DNA of 64,000 bases. It comes from RFSX01 sp964591455. GTDB lineage: Bacteria > Bacteroidota > Bacteroidia > Chitinophagales > Saprospiraceae. The first letter of the stretch is position 1. The number at the start of each line of letters is the position of its first letter. Under the pieces are notes generated by a model that saw only the letters and a list, made by a program, of their open reading frames with translations, was not told the origin of the DNA and ran no database searches. The stretch covers positions 1 through 64,000 of the forward strand of contig CAZQDZ010000021.1 of assembly GCA_964591455.1 (NCBI GenBank), given 5' to 3'. Of this stretch, positions 9,114-17,731 are shown piece after piece. Made by a program: the position numbers and the translations under genes.

Positions 9114-9365
9114 ATGTCTAGAATATGCCAACTTACAGGTAAAAGGCCCATAAAGGGTAACAATGTCTCTCACTCTAAGAGAAGAACGAAAAGAAGGTTT
9201 CTACCTAACCTTAATACTAAGAGATACTATATCCCTGAGACTGACCAGTGGGTCACACTAAAGATATCTGCCTCTGCGATGAGGACTATAAATAAGGTTG
9301 GAATCTATGAATTCATCAAAAGACAGCAAAAGGCTGGTTTCGATGTAGGCATTGACCTGAAGTAA
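9114..9365 (+). CDS. rpmB: 50S ribosomal protein L28
   Basis: An 83-residue basic protein of the usual family length. The N-terminus RICQLTGKRPIKGNNVSHS matches the L28 signature, where the first cysteine and the GKRP...GNNVSH motif are diagnostic. It assembles into the large ribosomal subunit. It is first in a cluster with L33, a DUF4295 protein and ftsY, a conserved order in Bacteroidota. Spacing to rpmG is 31 bp, so co-transcription is likely. A terminator follows the DUF4295 gene. Confidence 0.97.
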   Translation: MSRICQLTGKRPIKGNNVSHSKRRTKRRFLPNLNTKRYYIPETDQWVTLKISASAMRTINKVGIYEFIKRQQKAGFDVGIDLK

Positions 9366-9396
9366 GATTTAAGAAAGAATAACAGAAACACAGCAG

Positions 9397-9585
9397 ATGG
9401 CAAAAAAATCAAAAGGCAACAGAATTCAGATTATTCTAGAATGCACTGAGCATAAGACCTCTGGCATGCCAGGTACATCTAGATATGTGACGCAAAAGAA
9501 CAGGAAGAACACACCAGATAGAATGGAACTTAAAAAGTATAATCCTGTGCTTAAGAAGTATACAATTCATAAAGAAATAAAATAA
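9397..9585 (+). CDS. rpmG: 50S ribosomal protein L33
   Basis: A 62-residue protein of normal length. The motifs IQIILECTEHK, SRYVTQKNRKNTPDRMELKKY and a final basic HKEIK are typical L33. The cysteine after the second strand is present, but the zinc ribbon (four Cys) is not, so this is a zinc-independent (C-minus type) L33. It is co-transcribed with rpmB and the DUF4295 gene, with 6 bp to the latter. Confidence 0.96.
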   Translation: MAKKSKGNRIQIILECTEHKTSGMPGTSRYVTQKNRKNTPDRMELKKYNPVLKKYTIHKEIK

Positions 9586-9591
9586 TATACC

Positions 9592-9765
9592 ATGGCTAAA
9601 GTATCAAAGAATGCGAGGGTTGCTCAGAGAGCCGCGAACGCTGGTTCAGGTAGAGATTTCGCAAAAGTTATTAAAAGCATCAAAGATCCAGTAACTGGAA
9701 AATACACCTACAAGGAAATGATGGTGCATAAAGACAAAGTAAAAGAATTCTTTGCTAAGAAGTAA
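9592..9765 (+). CDS. DUF4295 small basic protein
   Basis: A 57-residue protein starting MAKVSKNARVAQRAANAG and ending VKEFFAKK. Length, lysine content and the central KVIKSIKDPVTGKYTYKE segment match DUF4295, which in Bacteroidota always sits behind rpmG. Genetic context suggests a ribosome-associated role. The direct function is not established to my knowledge. The ATG is 6 bp after the rpmG stop, so it is translationally close. The gene is short enough to be missed by length cut-offs. Confidence 0.88.
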   Translation: MAKVSKNARVAQRAANAGSGRDFAKVIKSIKDPVTGKYTYKEMMVHKDKVKEFFAKK

Positions 9766-9792
9766 TCAGCAAAATTTCAACTAGAGATATAT

Positions 9793-9829
9793 AAAAAGGC
9801 AAGGTAACATAGATACTTTGCCTTTTTTT
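9793..9829 (+). terminator. Terminator of the rpmB operon
   Basis: AAAGGCAA (9795-9802) pairs with TTGCCTTT (9818-9825), followed by a run of T residues to 9829. It lies 28 bp after the DUF4295 stop, separating the ribosomal cluster from ftsY. Confidence 0.8.
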
Positions 9830-9852
9830 ATAAGAACAAACAGATAGTGTTA

Positions 9853-10806
9853 ATGGGCATATTTAAGAAGTATTTTACTAGAGATAAAAAAAAGGAGCTA
9901 AATCAAGGAGTTGAAAAGACAAAGAAATCGCTATTTGGCCAAATAGCTAAGGCTGTTGCGGGAAAGTCAACGGTAGATGAGTCCTTTCTGGACGAATTAG
10001 AAGGCATCCTCATTTCTTCTGATGTAGGATTAGATACTACTGTCAAAATAATAGAGCGACTAGAAAAGAAAGTCTCAGAAGAGAAGTATTTCAACACCAA
10101 TGAGCTCAACAGTATTCTCAAGTCAGTCATCGTAGATATTCTAGGTGAAAACAACACTGAAGATATAGAAGACTTTGTCTTCCCTGATTTTCATAAGCCC
10201 TATGTCTTACTAGTGGTCGGAGTCAATGGTGTAGGTAAGACAACAACGATAGGAAAACTGGCACATCAATACAAAAAGAGAGGTAAGAAAATTGTTCTTG
10301 GTGCCGCTGATACCTTCAGAGCGGCGGCCGTAGATCAACTCAAAATATGGGCGGATAGAAATGGGGCGGACTTCTATTCTAAAGGAATGAATACAGATCC
10401 AGCTGCTGTAGCCTATGAGACTGTACAGTATGCCATGAATAATGATGTGGATGTATGTATCATAGATACCGCAGGAAGGCTTCATACTAAGAAGCACCTG
10501 ATGACTGAACTTACTAAAATCAATGCATCAATCAACAAAAAACTTCCTGGAGCTCCGCACGAGGTCCTGCTAGTGCTAGATGCGACTACTGGGCAAAATG
10601 CCATAGAGCAGGCTAACAAGTTTACTGAAGCTACTCATGTAACTTCTTTGGCAATGACCAAACTAGATGGTTCAGCAAAAGGAGGCGTTGTCTTGGGAAT
10701 TTCAGACCAGTTCAAAATTCCAATTAAATATATCGGTGTAGGTGAAGGGATTGAACAATTGCAGGTATTTAATAAAGGTGCATTTGTAGAGGCATTATTT
10801 GAATAA
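9853..10806 (+). CDS. ftsY: Signal recognition particle receptor FtsY
   Basis: A 317-residue SRP GTPase that docks ribosome-SRP complexes at the inner membrane. ATG 9853 is preferred to GTG 9847. Residues 1-20 are a basic amphipathic membrane-binding stretch. The N domain spans about 20-110 and the G domain 115-317. The latter has P-loop GVNGVGKTT (123-131, Lys129), the ADTFRAAAVDQL insertion-box motif, DTAGR (205-209) and TKLDGSAKGG. The acidic A domain of the E. coli protein is absent, as is usual in this phylum. It starts a new transcription unit after a terminator. Confidence 0.95.
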   Translation: MGIFKKYFTRDKKKELNQGVEKTKKSLFGQIAKAVAGKSTVDESFLDELEGILISSDVGLDTTVKIIERLEKKVSEEKYFNTNELNSILKSVIVDILGENNTEDIEDFVFPDFHKPYVLLVVGVNGVGKTTTIGKLAHQYKKRGKKIVLGAADTFRAAAVDQLKIWADRNGADFYSKGMNTDPAAVAYETVQYAMNNDVDVCIIDTAGRLHTKKHLMTELTKINASINKKLPGAPHEVLLVLDATTGQNAIEQANKFTEATHVTSLAMTKLDGSAKGGVVLGISDQFKIPIKYIGVGEGIEQLQVFNKGAFVEALFE

Positions 10807-10866
10807 ATATTGATGAAAAGTCATTTAAATACTCCTATCCATATAGATAAAGATGTGATTGCTAAG

Positions 10867-10874
10867 TATTTTTG
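10867..10874 (+). promoter_or_regulatory. Candidate ccmE -7 element
   Basis: TATTTTTG matches TAnnTTTG, 30 bp before the ccmE ATG. No convincing -33 TTTG lies 19 bp upstream. Confidence 0.3.
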
Positions 10875-10904
10875 CAGCAACAACTTCATAAAGAATCTAC
10901 AGTT

Positions 10905-11309
10905 ATGAAAAAAAGTTATCTCATCGCGTTTCTAGCCCTTGTTGCTGCTATATCGATTATAGTATCTGCTTCTAAGGATGTCAGCAAATATGCTACTTTC
11001 GAATCAGCTGAGCTTAACCAAGCTCGAGTCAAGATTGCTGGTACTATAGACAAAAGTGAAGATGTAGTGTATGACCCAATAAACACACCTAACTCTTTTT
11101 CATTCCAAATGAAAGATGGTGATGGAGAAAGTAAAAAGGTCATCATAAAGAAGGCAAAGCCACAAGACTTTGAAAGATCTGAAACGGTAGTTGTTACAGG
11201 CAGGATGGAAGGAGACATTTTTATAGCTGATGAAGTTCTAATGAAATGCCCATCCAAGTACAAAGATGAAGAACTCCAGCTAAGAGCTGAAGTAGAAAGA
11301 CCATCTTGA
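10905..11309 (+). CDS. ccmE: Cytochrome c maturation heme chaperone CcmE (Cys-type)
   Basis: A 134-residue membrane-anchored periplasmic heme carrier. ATG 10905 is chosen because it starts the hydrophobic anchor (SYLIAFLALVAAISIIVSA, about 4-23). The rest is the OB-fold (VKIAGTI ... VVVTGRMEGDIFIADEVLMKCPSKY). The heme-attachment motif is C115-P-S-K-Y119 rather than the H-x-x-x-Y of E. coli CcmE, so this is the CxxxY variant. The stop overlaps the ccmF start (TTGA). The pair would supply c-type cytochromes such as the diheme protein at 32942. Confidence 0.92.
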   Translation: MKKSYLIAFLALVAAISIIVSASKDVSKYATFESAELNQARVKIAGTIDKSEDVVYDPINTPNSFSFQMKDGDGESKKVIIKKAKPQDFERSETVVVTGRMEGDIFIADEVLMKCPSKYKDEELQLRAEVERPS

Positions 11310-14110
11310 TAGCTGACGTTACATATATAGGCGAGCATCTCTGGCCAGGTTACATTGGACACTTTGCCATCATACTGCTTTTTTGCTCTGCTTTATTTTC
11401 AGTCGTTTGCTATCGCCAAGGAGCCAAAACAGAATTAGACGTTAAAGGCAATTGGACTAAATTGGGTCGAATAGGATTTGGCTTACACTCGATTGCTCTA
11501 TTTAGCATCATTGCCGTGCTATTCTATGTCATGGTCAATAAGTACTACGAATACTCCTATGCCCAAGCGCACGTCGCTGATGACCTTTCTATGAAGTATA
11601 TACTTTCTTCTTTCTGGGAAGGTCAAGAAGGGAGTTTTCTATTATGGATGTTCTGGCATGTTATTTTGGGATGGGTAATTATAGCCAGAGGTAAAATGTG
11701 GGAAGCCTCCGTGATTATGTTTGTTTCCATCGTGGAAGTTATCCTTGCATCGATGCTTCTCGGTATTCATATTGAAATAGGAGACTTCATATATAAAATA
11801 GGCAGTAACCCTACCACGCTGCTCAGAGATATTTTTGAGGCACCTATATTTGAGAAAGCAGATTATGTAGAAGTCATCAAAGGCAGTGGACTTAATCCAC
11901 TATTACAGAATTACTGGATGACCATACATCCCCCTACTTTATTCTTAGGATTCGCCAGTGTCACCATTCCATTTGCCTATGCTGCTGCTGGGCTCTATAC
12001 TGGGCAACACAGAGCCTGGCTTAGTCCAGCGCTAAAATGGGGATTATTCTCTGCTGGATTCCTTGGTACAGGCATACTTATGGGGAGTGCTTGGGCCTAC
12101 GAAGCACTATCATTCGGTGGTTACTGGGCATGGGACCCAGTGGAAAATATGTCATTAGTCCCTTGGCTCATTTTAGTGGGTGGCGTTCATGCTAATTTAA
12201 TTGCCAAGAGTACTGGGAGAGCTATAAGAAGCACCTATATATATTACTGCCTTGCATTTGTACTCATCCTCTATTCTACTTATCTCACCCGAAGTGGCAT
12301 CCTAGGAGATACCTCAGCACATGCCTTTACTGAGATGGGACTAGAGCCACAACTTATTTTCATAGTTGCATTTTTTGCGCTTTTATCTACAGTACTCTAT
12401 ATCGTCAAGAGTAAAATAATTCCAGTTCACGAAAAAGAAGAATCGATATATTCCAAAGAATTTTGGATGTCAATCGGTTCATTGGTCCTTTTATTCAGTG
12501 GCATTATCATTTCGGCTTCTACTTCTCTGCCCGTAATGAATGCTTTAATAGAATTATACGATCCTGAGTTCGTGGGGACTGTTATAGATGACCCAATCCC
12601 CCACTTCAATAAATTTCAGATATGGATTTCTGTGATGATTACTCTGCTTTCTGCAACGGCCATTCATCTTAGATATAGAGCCAAATCTTTGTCTAGTGGC
12701 CAGAATAGAAGTCTTATCAAACAACAAGTTTTTTTCCTTGCTTTGGCAGGTCTTCTAACCTTTCTAATGTCTCTATGGATAGATTACGTCCACTGGAAAT
12801 ATGTAGTCCTAACTGTTTGTGCATTCTTCACGATTATATCCAACATCGCTTATCTAATCTCTAAGGCGAATAAGCAAGGTCGAATGACATCTGCCGTTTT
12901 ATCGCATTTCGGGTTTGGTTTGATGATTCTAGGTATCGTTGCAAGTGGACTCAACGAGTCAGTTATTACGACTAATAAGTTTGCAATGCAAGGACTCATG
13001 AAAGAGAAGGATTTGGCAAGTGCTGTCACACTAATCAAGAACGAACCGATGTATGTCAATGGGTACTGGCTTACCTATGAAGGAGATACAATAGAACGAC
13101 TCACTAGAACATTTAAAGTAAAGTTTGAAAAAGAAACGGAGAAGGGAAAGGAAAAGCCATTCTATGTCTATCCCAATGTGCTTTTCTCTAATGACATGAC
13201 TCAGGTGGCTACTACCAATCCCGATGCAAAACATTACTTGCATAAGGATATATTTACGACCGTTGCTTCATTACCCAAGACACAAATGGATATAAAATTT
13301 ATCCAAGAAGAAGAAGATTCTCTTGAGTATGTCACATATGAGTTGTCAGCAGGAGATACCATATTTACTAAGGAACATTATGGCATCGTTAGAAAAGTTG
13401 ACTTCGATCCCCAGCACAAGGATTATCTCAACCATAAAAATGATATAGGGATAGGTGCGGTAATTGATTTTATGACATTGGACAGTGATGAGAAATTTAT
13501 TGCTCAGCCAGCAATAGGCATCAGAGAAAATCTGCTATACCAATACAATGACCAGATCAATGAGCTTCAGGTAAAGCTAAAATTAAATGAAGCCTCCTTT
13601 GATAATTATTATACCACAGAAGACAAGTTGGTCTATAGCTCCTTTAATGTAAAGCAAGGAGGTCATTTCAATTACAATGGTGAAACTTATACCCTTAATG
13701 GATTTGACAAACAAATAGATAATCCTAACTACGAAGAAAAAGAAGGAGATATAGCTGTTATGGCCAACATAACCAGAGTCTCAGATCAAAAACTATTCTC
13801 TCCAATTTATATCATCAGAGATTCTAAGCCATTTAATATAAAGTCTCACGAACCGTATAGTGGCGTTCATATAAGAATGACTCATGTTGATCCTACTAAT
13901 GAAGAATTCACAATGCTAACAGCGACAGATATTAGGACAGATTCTAGTATTAAATTAGAAGTAGCTGAGAACGTAGGTCGTAGTGATATCATACTTTTGG
14001 AGGCCCTTGTCTTTCCAGGAATAAACCTATTCTGGGCTGGCTCTATATTAATGCTAATGGGTTTCTTTCTAGGGTTATATAACAGAAGGCGTAAAACTTC
14101 GGTAGTTTAG
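11306..14110 (+). CDS. ccmF: Cytochrome c heme lyase subunit CcmF
   Basis: A 934-residue polytopic inner-membrane protein that transfers heme from CcmE to apocytochrome. The TTG start at 11306 fits the family N-terminus (YIGEHLWPGYIGHFAI). Membrane helices fill about 10-540. The WWD heme-binding motif is present as GGYWAWDPVEN (W274, W276, D277), and conserved histidines flank it. A periplasmic domain of about 350 residues lies before a last helix (ALVFPGINLFWAGSILMLMG). It is longer than E. coli CcmF (about 650), as is common in Bacteroidota. It is translationally coupled to ccmE. Confidence 0.95.
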   Translation: MIADVTYIGEHLWPGYIGHFAIILLFCSALFSVVCYRQGAKTELDVKGNWTKLGRIGFGLHSIALFSIIAVLFYVMVNKYYEYSYAQAHVADDLSMKYILSSFWEGQEGSFLLWMFWHVILGWVIIARGKMWEASVIMFVSIVEVILASMLLGIHIEIGDFIYKIGSNPTTLLRDIFEAPIFEKADYVEVIKGSGLNPLLQNYWMTIHPPTLFLGFASVTIPFAYAAAGLYTGQHRAWLSPALKWGLFSAGFLGTGILMGSAWAYEALSFGGYWAWDPVENMSLVPWLILVGGVHANLIAKSTGRAIRSTYIYYCLAFVLILYSTYLTRSGILGDTSAHAFTEMGLEPQLIFIVAFFALLSTVLYIVKSKIIPVHEKEESIYSKEFWMSIGSLVLLFSGIIISASTSLPVMNALIELYDPEFVGTVIDDPIPHFNKFQIWISVMITLLSATAIHLRYRAKSLSSGQNRSLIKQQVFFLALAGLLTFLMSLWIDYVHWKYVVLTVCAFFTIISNIAYLISKANKQGRMTSAVLSHFGFGLMILGIVASGLNESVITTNKFAMQGLMKEKDLASAVTLIKNEPMYVNGYWLTYEGDTIERLTRTFKVKFEKETEKGKEKPFYVYPNVLFSNDMTQVATTNPDAKHYLHKDIFTTVASLPKTQMDIKFIQEEEDSLEYVTYELSAGDTIFTKEHYGIVRKVDFDPQHKDYLNHKNDIGIGAVIDFMTLDSDEKFIAQPAIGIRENLLYQYNDQINELQVKLKLNEASFDNYYTTEDKLVYSSFNVKQGGHFNYNGETYTLNGFDKQIDNPNYEEKEGDIAVMANITRVSDQKLFSPIYIIRDSKPFNIKSHEPYSGVHIRMTHVDPTNEEFTMLTATDIRTDSSIKLEVAENVGRSDIILLEALVFPGINLFWAGSILMLMGFFLGLYNRRRKTSVV

Positions 14111-14117
14111 AGATTGT

Positions 14118-14927
14118 ATGTCTAGTCTACCTAAAGTTGTGAGTATTGGAGCAGGTAATGTTGCTTCTCACCTTATTCCTGCACTCTACAATGCAGGTAA
14201 TATAATTACGCAAGTTTACAGCAGAGACTTAGATCACGCTAAGAAATTGGCACTCAATGTCCAAGCGAATTCTATAAACAACCTTCGGCAGCTTGATAAA
14301 ACAGCAGACATTTATATTATTATGGTCCATGATGATGCCATCTCAGATATAGTGGACAGTATGCCTACCTTATCACAAAAGCAAATTGTGTGTCATACCT
14401 CAGGAGGCACCCCAACAACTATACTAGGAAGAAATGCAAAGAGCTATGGCAGTCTATATCCTCTGGAAACTTTCAAGATGAATAACCCTCTAGATATAGG
14501 GACAGTACCGTTTCTGATACACGGCAGTAATGATTATACAATGAGTACATTGAGGATGATAGTAAGTCAAGTCTCCTCTAAAGTATCCTTAGCAAATGAT
14601 GATGAAAGAGGGCAGTATCATATGAGTGCAGTCTTTCTCAATAATTTCTCAAATCACTTGGTTTGTCTAGCTCAAGATTACCTAAGTGAATCAGGATTAG
14701 ATCCACGTATGCTTGACGCCATTCTACAAACAACATTCACTAGAATGCTCAGTGGTGATGTATGCAATAACCAAACAGGTCCTGCCTTCAGGAAAGATAT
14801 CAAAGTAGAAAAAAGACATTTGGACCTGCTAAAAGACAAGCCTATCCTAAGAGAATTATACAAAAGCCTAAGTAACAGTATTAAAACGAAGTATCACCAA
14901 AAGACAAACGATGAGAATATTGGGTGA
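14118..14927 (+). CDS. Rossmann-fold/DUF2520 oxidoreductase-like protein
   Basis: A 269-residue protein. The N-terminal NAD(P)-binding Rossmann domain (about 5-130) has GAGNVASHL at 12-20. The C-terminal helical DUF2520 domain (about 135-260) contains FLNNFSNHL and DILQ/TRMLSGD-like segments. The architecture resembles ketopantoate or 3-hydroxyisobutyrate dehydrogenases, but the substrate is unknown. It starts 7 bp after ccmF and overlaps the next gene by 17 bp, so it is probably part of the same operon. This conserved Bacteroidota gene often sits near small genes and acyltransferases. Confidence 0.85.
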   Translation: MSSLPKVVSIGAGNVASHLIPALYNAGNIITQVYSRDLDHAKKLALNVQANSINNLRQLDKTADIYIIMVHDDAISDIVDSMPTLSQKQIVCHTSGGTPTTILGRNAKSYGSLYPLETFKMNNPLDIGTVPFLIHGSNDYTMSTLRMIVSQVSSKVSLANDDERGQYHMSAVFLNNFSNHLVCLAQDYLSESGLDPRMLDAILQTTFTRMLSGDVCNNQTGPAFRKDIKVEKRHLDLLKDKPILRELYKSLSNSIKTKYHQKTNDENIG

Positions 14928-15180
14928 ATGGACATATGAAGAACTCAGATGTACTGCCATGATAATGAGTGGTCGCTATATCTTGAAAATAGAATCCGGA
15001 CTGCTTGAACAAACTTACAAATTCAGAGATGGGCAGTTCACTTCATTAGATGAATTGAAATCAAAATTAACTTCTAAGTTCTACTCACTATCTTATAATG
15101 CATTCAGTCTAATGAAGCAAAATAGCGCATCGTTTATTATTAATGATGATGAGGAGATTAAATTCCCTGACATTATCTAA
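14911..15180 (+). CDS. Small conserved hypothetical protein
   Basis: An 89-residue cytosolic protein, with ATG 14911 inside the end of the preceding gene (17-bp overlap). It begins MRILGEWTYEELRCT and has a beta-rich first half (YILKIESGLLEQTYKF) followed by a helix (SLDELKSKLTSKF). No family is recognised. The overlap and the 11-bp gap to the acyltransferase imply operon membership. Confidence 0.65.
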   Translation: MRILGEWTYEELRCTAMIMSGRYILKIESGLLEQTYKFRDGQFTSLDELKSKLTSKFYSLSYNAFSLMKQNSASFIINDDEEIKFPDII

Positions 15181-15191
15181 GCCTTCTATTC

Positions 15192-16073
15192 ATGGGTAAT
15201 ATTCTTAGCTACATAACACTTAGACTGATCGTGTTCATCTTTTGGTTAGTGCCTTTCAAGCTACTCTATTTATTTTCGGATATGCTAGGATTCATTCTAA
15301 AGAATGGCTTCAAGTACAGGTTATCCGTTATAGATAAAAATATCCGATTCATATTTCCTGACAAATCTGATGAGTGGGTCGCCAGTACTATCTCAGAATA
15401 TTACAGCTATTTCATAGATCTCATACTCGAAACGCTTAAAGGAATGAGTATGTCACCCTATAAGCTACAGCACAGATTCAAATTTATTAATCCAGAATTT
15501 CTAAATACCTATTTTGATGAAGGTCGACACCTATTCATCTATGCACAGCATCTCAATAATTGGGAATGGGCAGCCATGTGTCTTGGGATTCAAACCCAAC
15601 ATCACATTGTGGGTGTCGTCAAGGAACTGTCTAATCCATACACAAACAAATACATCCAAAATGGTCGCTCCAGTTTTAATGTAAGTGTTGTTCCTACTGA
15701 TAAGGTTGGTCACTACCTGAGCAGCCTTCCTCAAAAAACAAAACCAGAATGCATCGTATTCATTGCTGACCAGAGACCTAGTGGCAAAGAGAAAACAGTC
15801 AAAGTCTCCTTCTTCAATAAGCAAATAGATTTTCATTCTGGTGTTGCTCATTATGCGCTTAAGTCAGATGTCCCCATGATAGATTTTAAAGTCACAAAGG
15901 TTAAAAGAGGATACTATGAGATGGAAGCTGTCTTACTTGGGAACTCCTCAGAGTTTGATAGTGCAAAAGAGATTACTCAAACCTACGCAAGCTTTCTAGA
16001 ACAGCTTGTGTCTGAAAGCCCAGCGCTTTGGTTATGGTCACACAAGAGATTCAAGAAGGAAATAAATTACTGA
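15192..16073 (+). CDS. LpxL/HtrB-family lipid A acyltransferase
   Basis: A 293-residue inner-membrane acyltransferase. An N-terminal hydrophobic anchor (about 5-30) is followed by the catalytic HxxxxE motif H120-L-N-N-W-E125. An FIADQRPSGKE segment (about 192-202) and a basic C-terminus (LWLWSHKRFKKE) typical of the LpxL/LpxM superfamily are also present. The expected reaction is secondary acylation of lipid A from acyl-ACP. In Bacteroidota an ornithine- or amino-lipid acyltransferase is also possible. It is last in the ccmE operon, with non-coding sequence following. Confidence 0.88.
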   Translation: MGNILSYITLRLIVFIFWLVPFKLLYLFSDMLGFILKNGFKYRLSVIDKNIRFIFPDKSDEWVASTISEYYSYFIDLILETLKGMSMSPYKLQHRFKFINPEFLNTYFDEGRHLFIYAQHLNNWEWAAMCLGIQTQHHIVGVVKELSNPYTNKYIQNGRSSFNVSVVPTDKVGHYLSSLPQKTKPECIVFIADQRPSGKEKTVKVSFFNKQIDFHSGVAHYALKSDVPMIDFKVTKVKRGYYEMEAVLLGNSSEFDSAKEITQTYASFLEQLVSESPALWLWSHKRFKKEINY

Positions 16074-16120
16074 TTAACAATAATTTATAAATTAAATAAT
16101 AAAAATATAATTATCTAATA

Positions 16121-16209
16121 GGGGTACAAGGCTTATTATCTGTCTTAGAAGTGGATAGATAATGAAAAAATGGATTAAGAAGCCTGGCTGCAAAGTCGGG
16201 CTTTTTTTT
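16121..16209 (+). ncRNA. Candidate structured RNA or attenuator
   Basis: An 11-bp hairpin (16135-16145 with 16153-16163, two or three G-U pairs) sits inside an outer helix AGGCTT (16129-16134)/AAGCCT (16180-16185). The outer 3' strand overlaps a terminator stem AGCCTGG (16181-16187)/TCGGGCT (16196-16202) followed by eight T residues. The two helices exclude each other, as in attenuators. It could equally be the 3' terminator of the operon before it. No known RNA family is recognised. Confidence 0.35.
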
Positions 16210-16367
16210 GTTGCTTGGATTAGTTTAATCACTGCACTCCACAATTATCCTTGACATAAGAAGGAGAACAATAAGCTCCATTTCTTATATATCATATATA
16301 ATATTCTAAAGCAGGTAAAATAACAATTGCACAATAGAATATTGGCCTATGCCTTATATCTTCTCCT

Positions 16368-16375
16368 TACATTTG
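16368..16375 (+). promoter_or_regulatory. purB -7 promoter element
   Basis: TACATTTG matches TAnnTTTG, 15 bp before ATG 16391. It lies within the longer frame that begins at 16349, which supports the shorter purB start. A TTG at 16342-16344 is a poorly spaced -33 candidate. Confidence 0.4.
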
Positions 16376-16390
16376 AGCAAAATTCAATAT

Positions 16391-17719
16391 ATGCTCAAGA
16401 GTATATCCCCTATAGATGGAAGATACGCCAACAAGACTAAAAGCCTTCAAGACTATTTCTCTGAATATGCCCTCATCAAGTACAGAGTAATTGTTGAAAT
16501 TGAATATCTATTAGCTCTAGCCGACTTAGGTATACCTCAGTTAAAACAGTTAAAACCAATACCTGAAAAGCTTAAGTCCATCTATATAAAATTCTCAGAA
16601 GAAGATGCTCAGGCCATAAAAGATATAGAGAAAACCACCAATCATGATGTGAAAGCTGTAGAGTATTTCATCAAAGACAAATTGACTGAGATGGGATTGG
16701 AATCACTGTTGGAGTGGGTTCACTTTGCATTGACTTCACAAGACATCAATAATACAGCAACGCCGCTGCTGCTTAGAGATTTTCTACAAGATCAATATCT
16801 CCCAGAACTAGAATCTGTCCTTAACACTCTAGTCGCCTTGTCTGAGCAATACAAAAGCATACCTATGCTCAGTCGTACTCATGGCCAAGCTGCAAGTCCC
16901 TCCACTGTAGGAAAAGAATTGAGAGTATTTACAGAACGAATTCTTAATCAGAAATCACAATTAGAGCAACAGCCAATCTATGCCAAATTTGGTGGTGCTA
17001 CAGGCAATTTCAATGCGCATCATGTTGCTTTTCCAGATATCACCTGGACCTCATTTGCGGACAAGCTTATTACAGACTTAGGACTTAGGCGTTCGCAATC
17101 TACAACCCAGATTGGACACTATGATGACATTGCAGCTATCATGCAAAATGTCTCTCGAATCAACACCATACTTGTAGACCTTGCTAGAGACATGTGGAGC
17201 TATATCAGCATGGATTACTTCAAACAAAAAGTGGTGGCTAACGAGGTAGGTTCTTCCGCTATGCCGCACAAAGTAAATCCAATTGATTTTGAAAATGCAG
17301 AAGGTAACTTTGGGATAGCAAATGCCATGGCTGGATATCTGGCCAACAAGCTACCTATATCAAGATTACAACGAGACCTGACAGACAGCACAGTTCTAAG
17401 AAATCTTGGTGTCCCATTTGCGCATACGACTATAGGGTTCAAGTCTTTATTGAAAGGATTGGGTAAGATAGAGCTCAATGAAACTAGGTTGAAATCTGAC
17501 CTTGAAGCTAATTGGGCTGTGGTGTCAGAAGGGATCCAAAACATACTCAGAAGGGAAGGATATCCTAAGCCATATGAAGCACTAAAAGCCTTGACGAGAG
17601 GTAATGCCAGCATCAATCGAGAAAATATTCATGCCTATATAGAAACTTTAAACGTCGGTGATTCGGTTAAGAAAGAGATGAAAGCTATCACCCCACATAC
17701 CTATACTGGATATCATTAA
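16391..17719 (+). CDS. purB: Adenylosuccinate lyase
   Basis: A 442-residue fumarase/aspartase-superfamily enzyme for two steps of purine synthesis (SAICAR to AICAR, adenylosuccinate to AMP). ATG 16391 gives the family N-terminus (SISPIDGRYANKT). A start at 16349 would add 14 residues and place the promoter inside the gene. The signature loop GSSAMPHKVNPIDFEN starts at 287 (catalytic Ser in SSAMPHK). HDVKAVEYF and the TSQDINNT motif are also present. The length and helical C-terminus fit the E. coli-type branch. PurM is encoded nearby on the other strand. Confidence 0.96.
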   Translation: MLKSISPIDGRYANKTKSLQDYFSEYALIKYRVIVEIEYLLALADLGIPQLKQLKPIPEKLKSIYIKFSEEDAQAIKDIEKTTNHDVKAVEYFIKDKLTEMGLESLLEWVHFALTSQDINNTATPLLLRDFLQDQYLPELESVLNTLVALSEQYKSIPMLSRTHGQAASPSTVGKELRVFTERILNQKSQLEQQPIYAKFGGATGNFNAHHVAFPDITWTSFADKLITDLGLRRSQSTTQIGHYDDIAAIMQNVSRINTILVDLARDMWSYISMDYFKQKVVANEVGSSAMPHKVNPIDFENAEGNFGIANAMAGYLANKLPISRLQRDLTDSTVLRNLGVPFAHTTIGFKSLLKGLGKIELNETRLKSDLEANWAVVSEGIQNILRREGYPKPYEALKALTRGNASINRENIHAYIETLNVGDSVKKEMKAITPHTYTGYH

Positions 17720-17731
17720 TAATTAAACCAT

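Larger units (their letters stand above)
16074..16390. other. Structured intergenic region before purB
   Basis: 317 bp. Positions 16121-16209 fold into nested hairpins (listed as a candidate ncRNA). Positions 16210-16367 show nothing recognisable. The purB -7 element follows at 16368. Confidence 0.5.

Noticed and set aside
10813..10908. 31-codon frame (start MKSHLNTPIHIDKD) with an ATGA overlap to ccmE
   Set aside because: It resembles a translational-coupling leader, but a TAnnTTTG element lies inside it, it has no CcmD-like membrane segment, and it is very short.
16162..16254. 30-codon frame with a basic and hydrophobic pattern (MKKWIKKPGC start)
   Set aside because: It coincides with the hairpin/T8 structure, which explains the FF-rich part. 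A chance frame is more likely.
16349..16390. Longer N-terminus for PurB
   Set aside because: The added residues do not resemble the family start, and a -7 promoter element lies within them.
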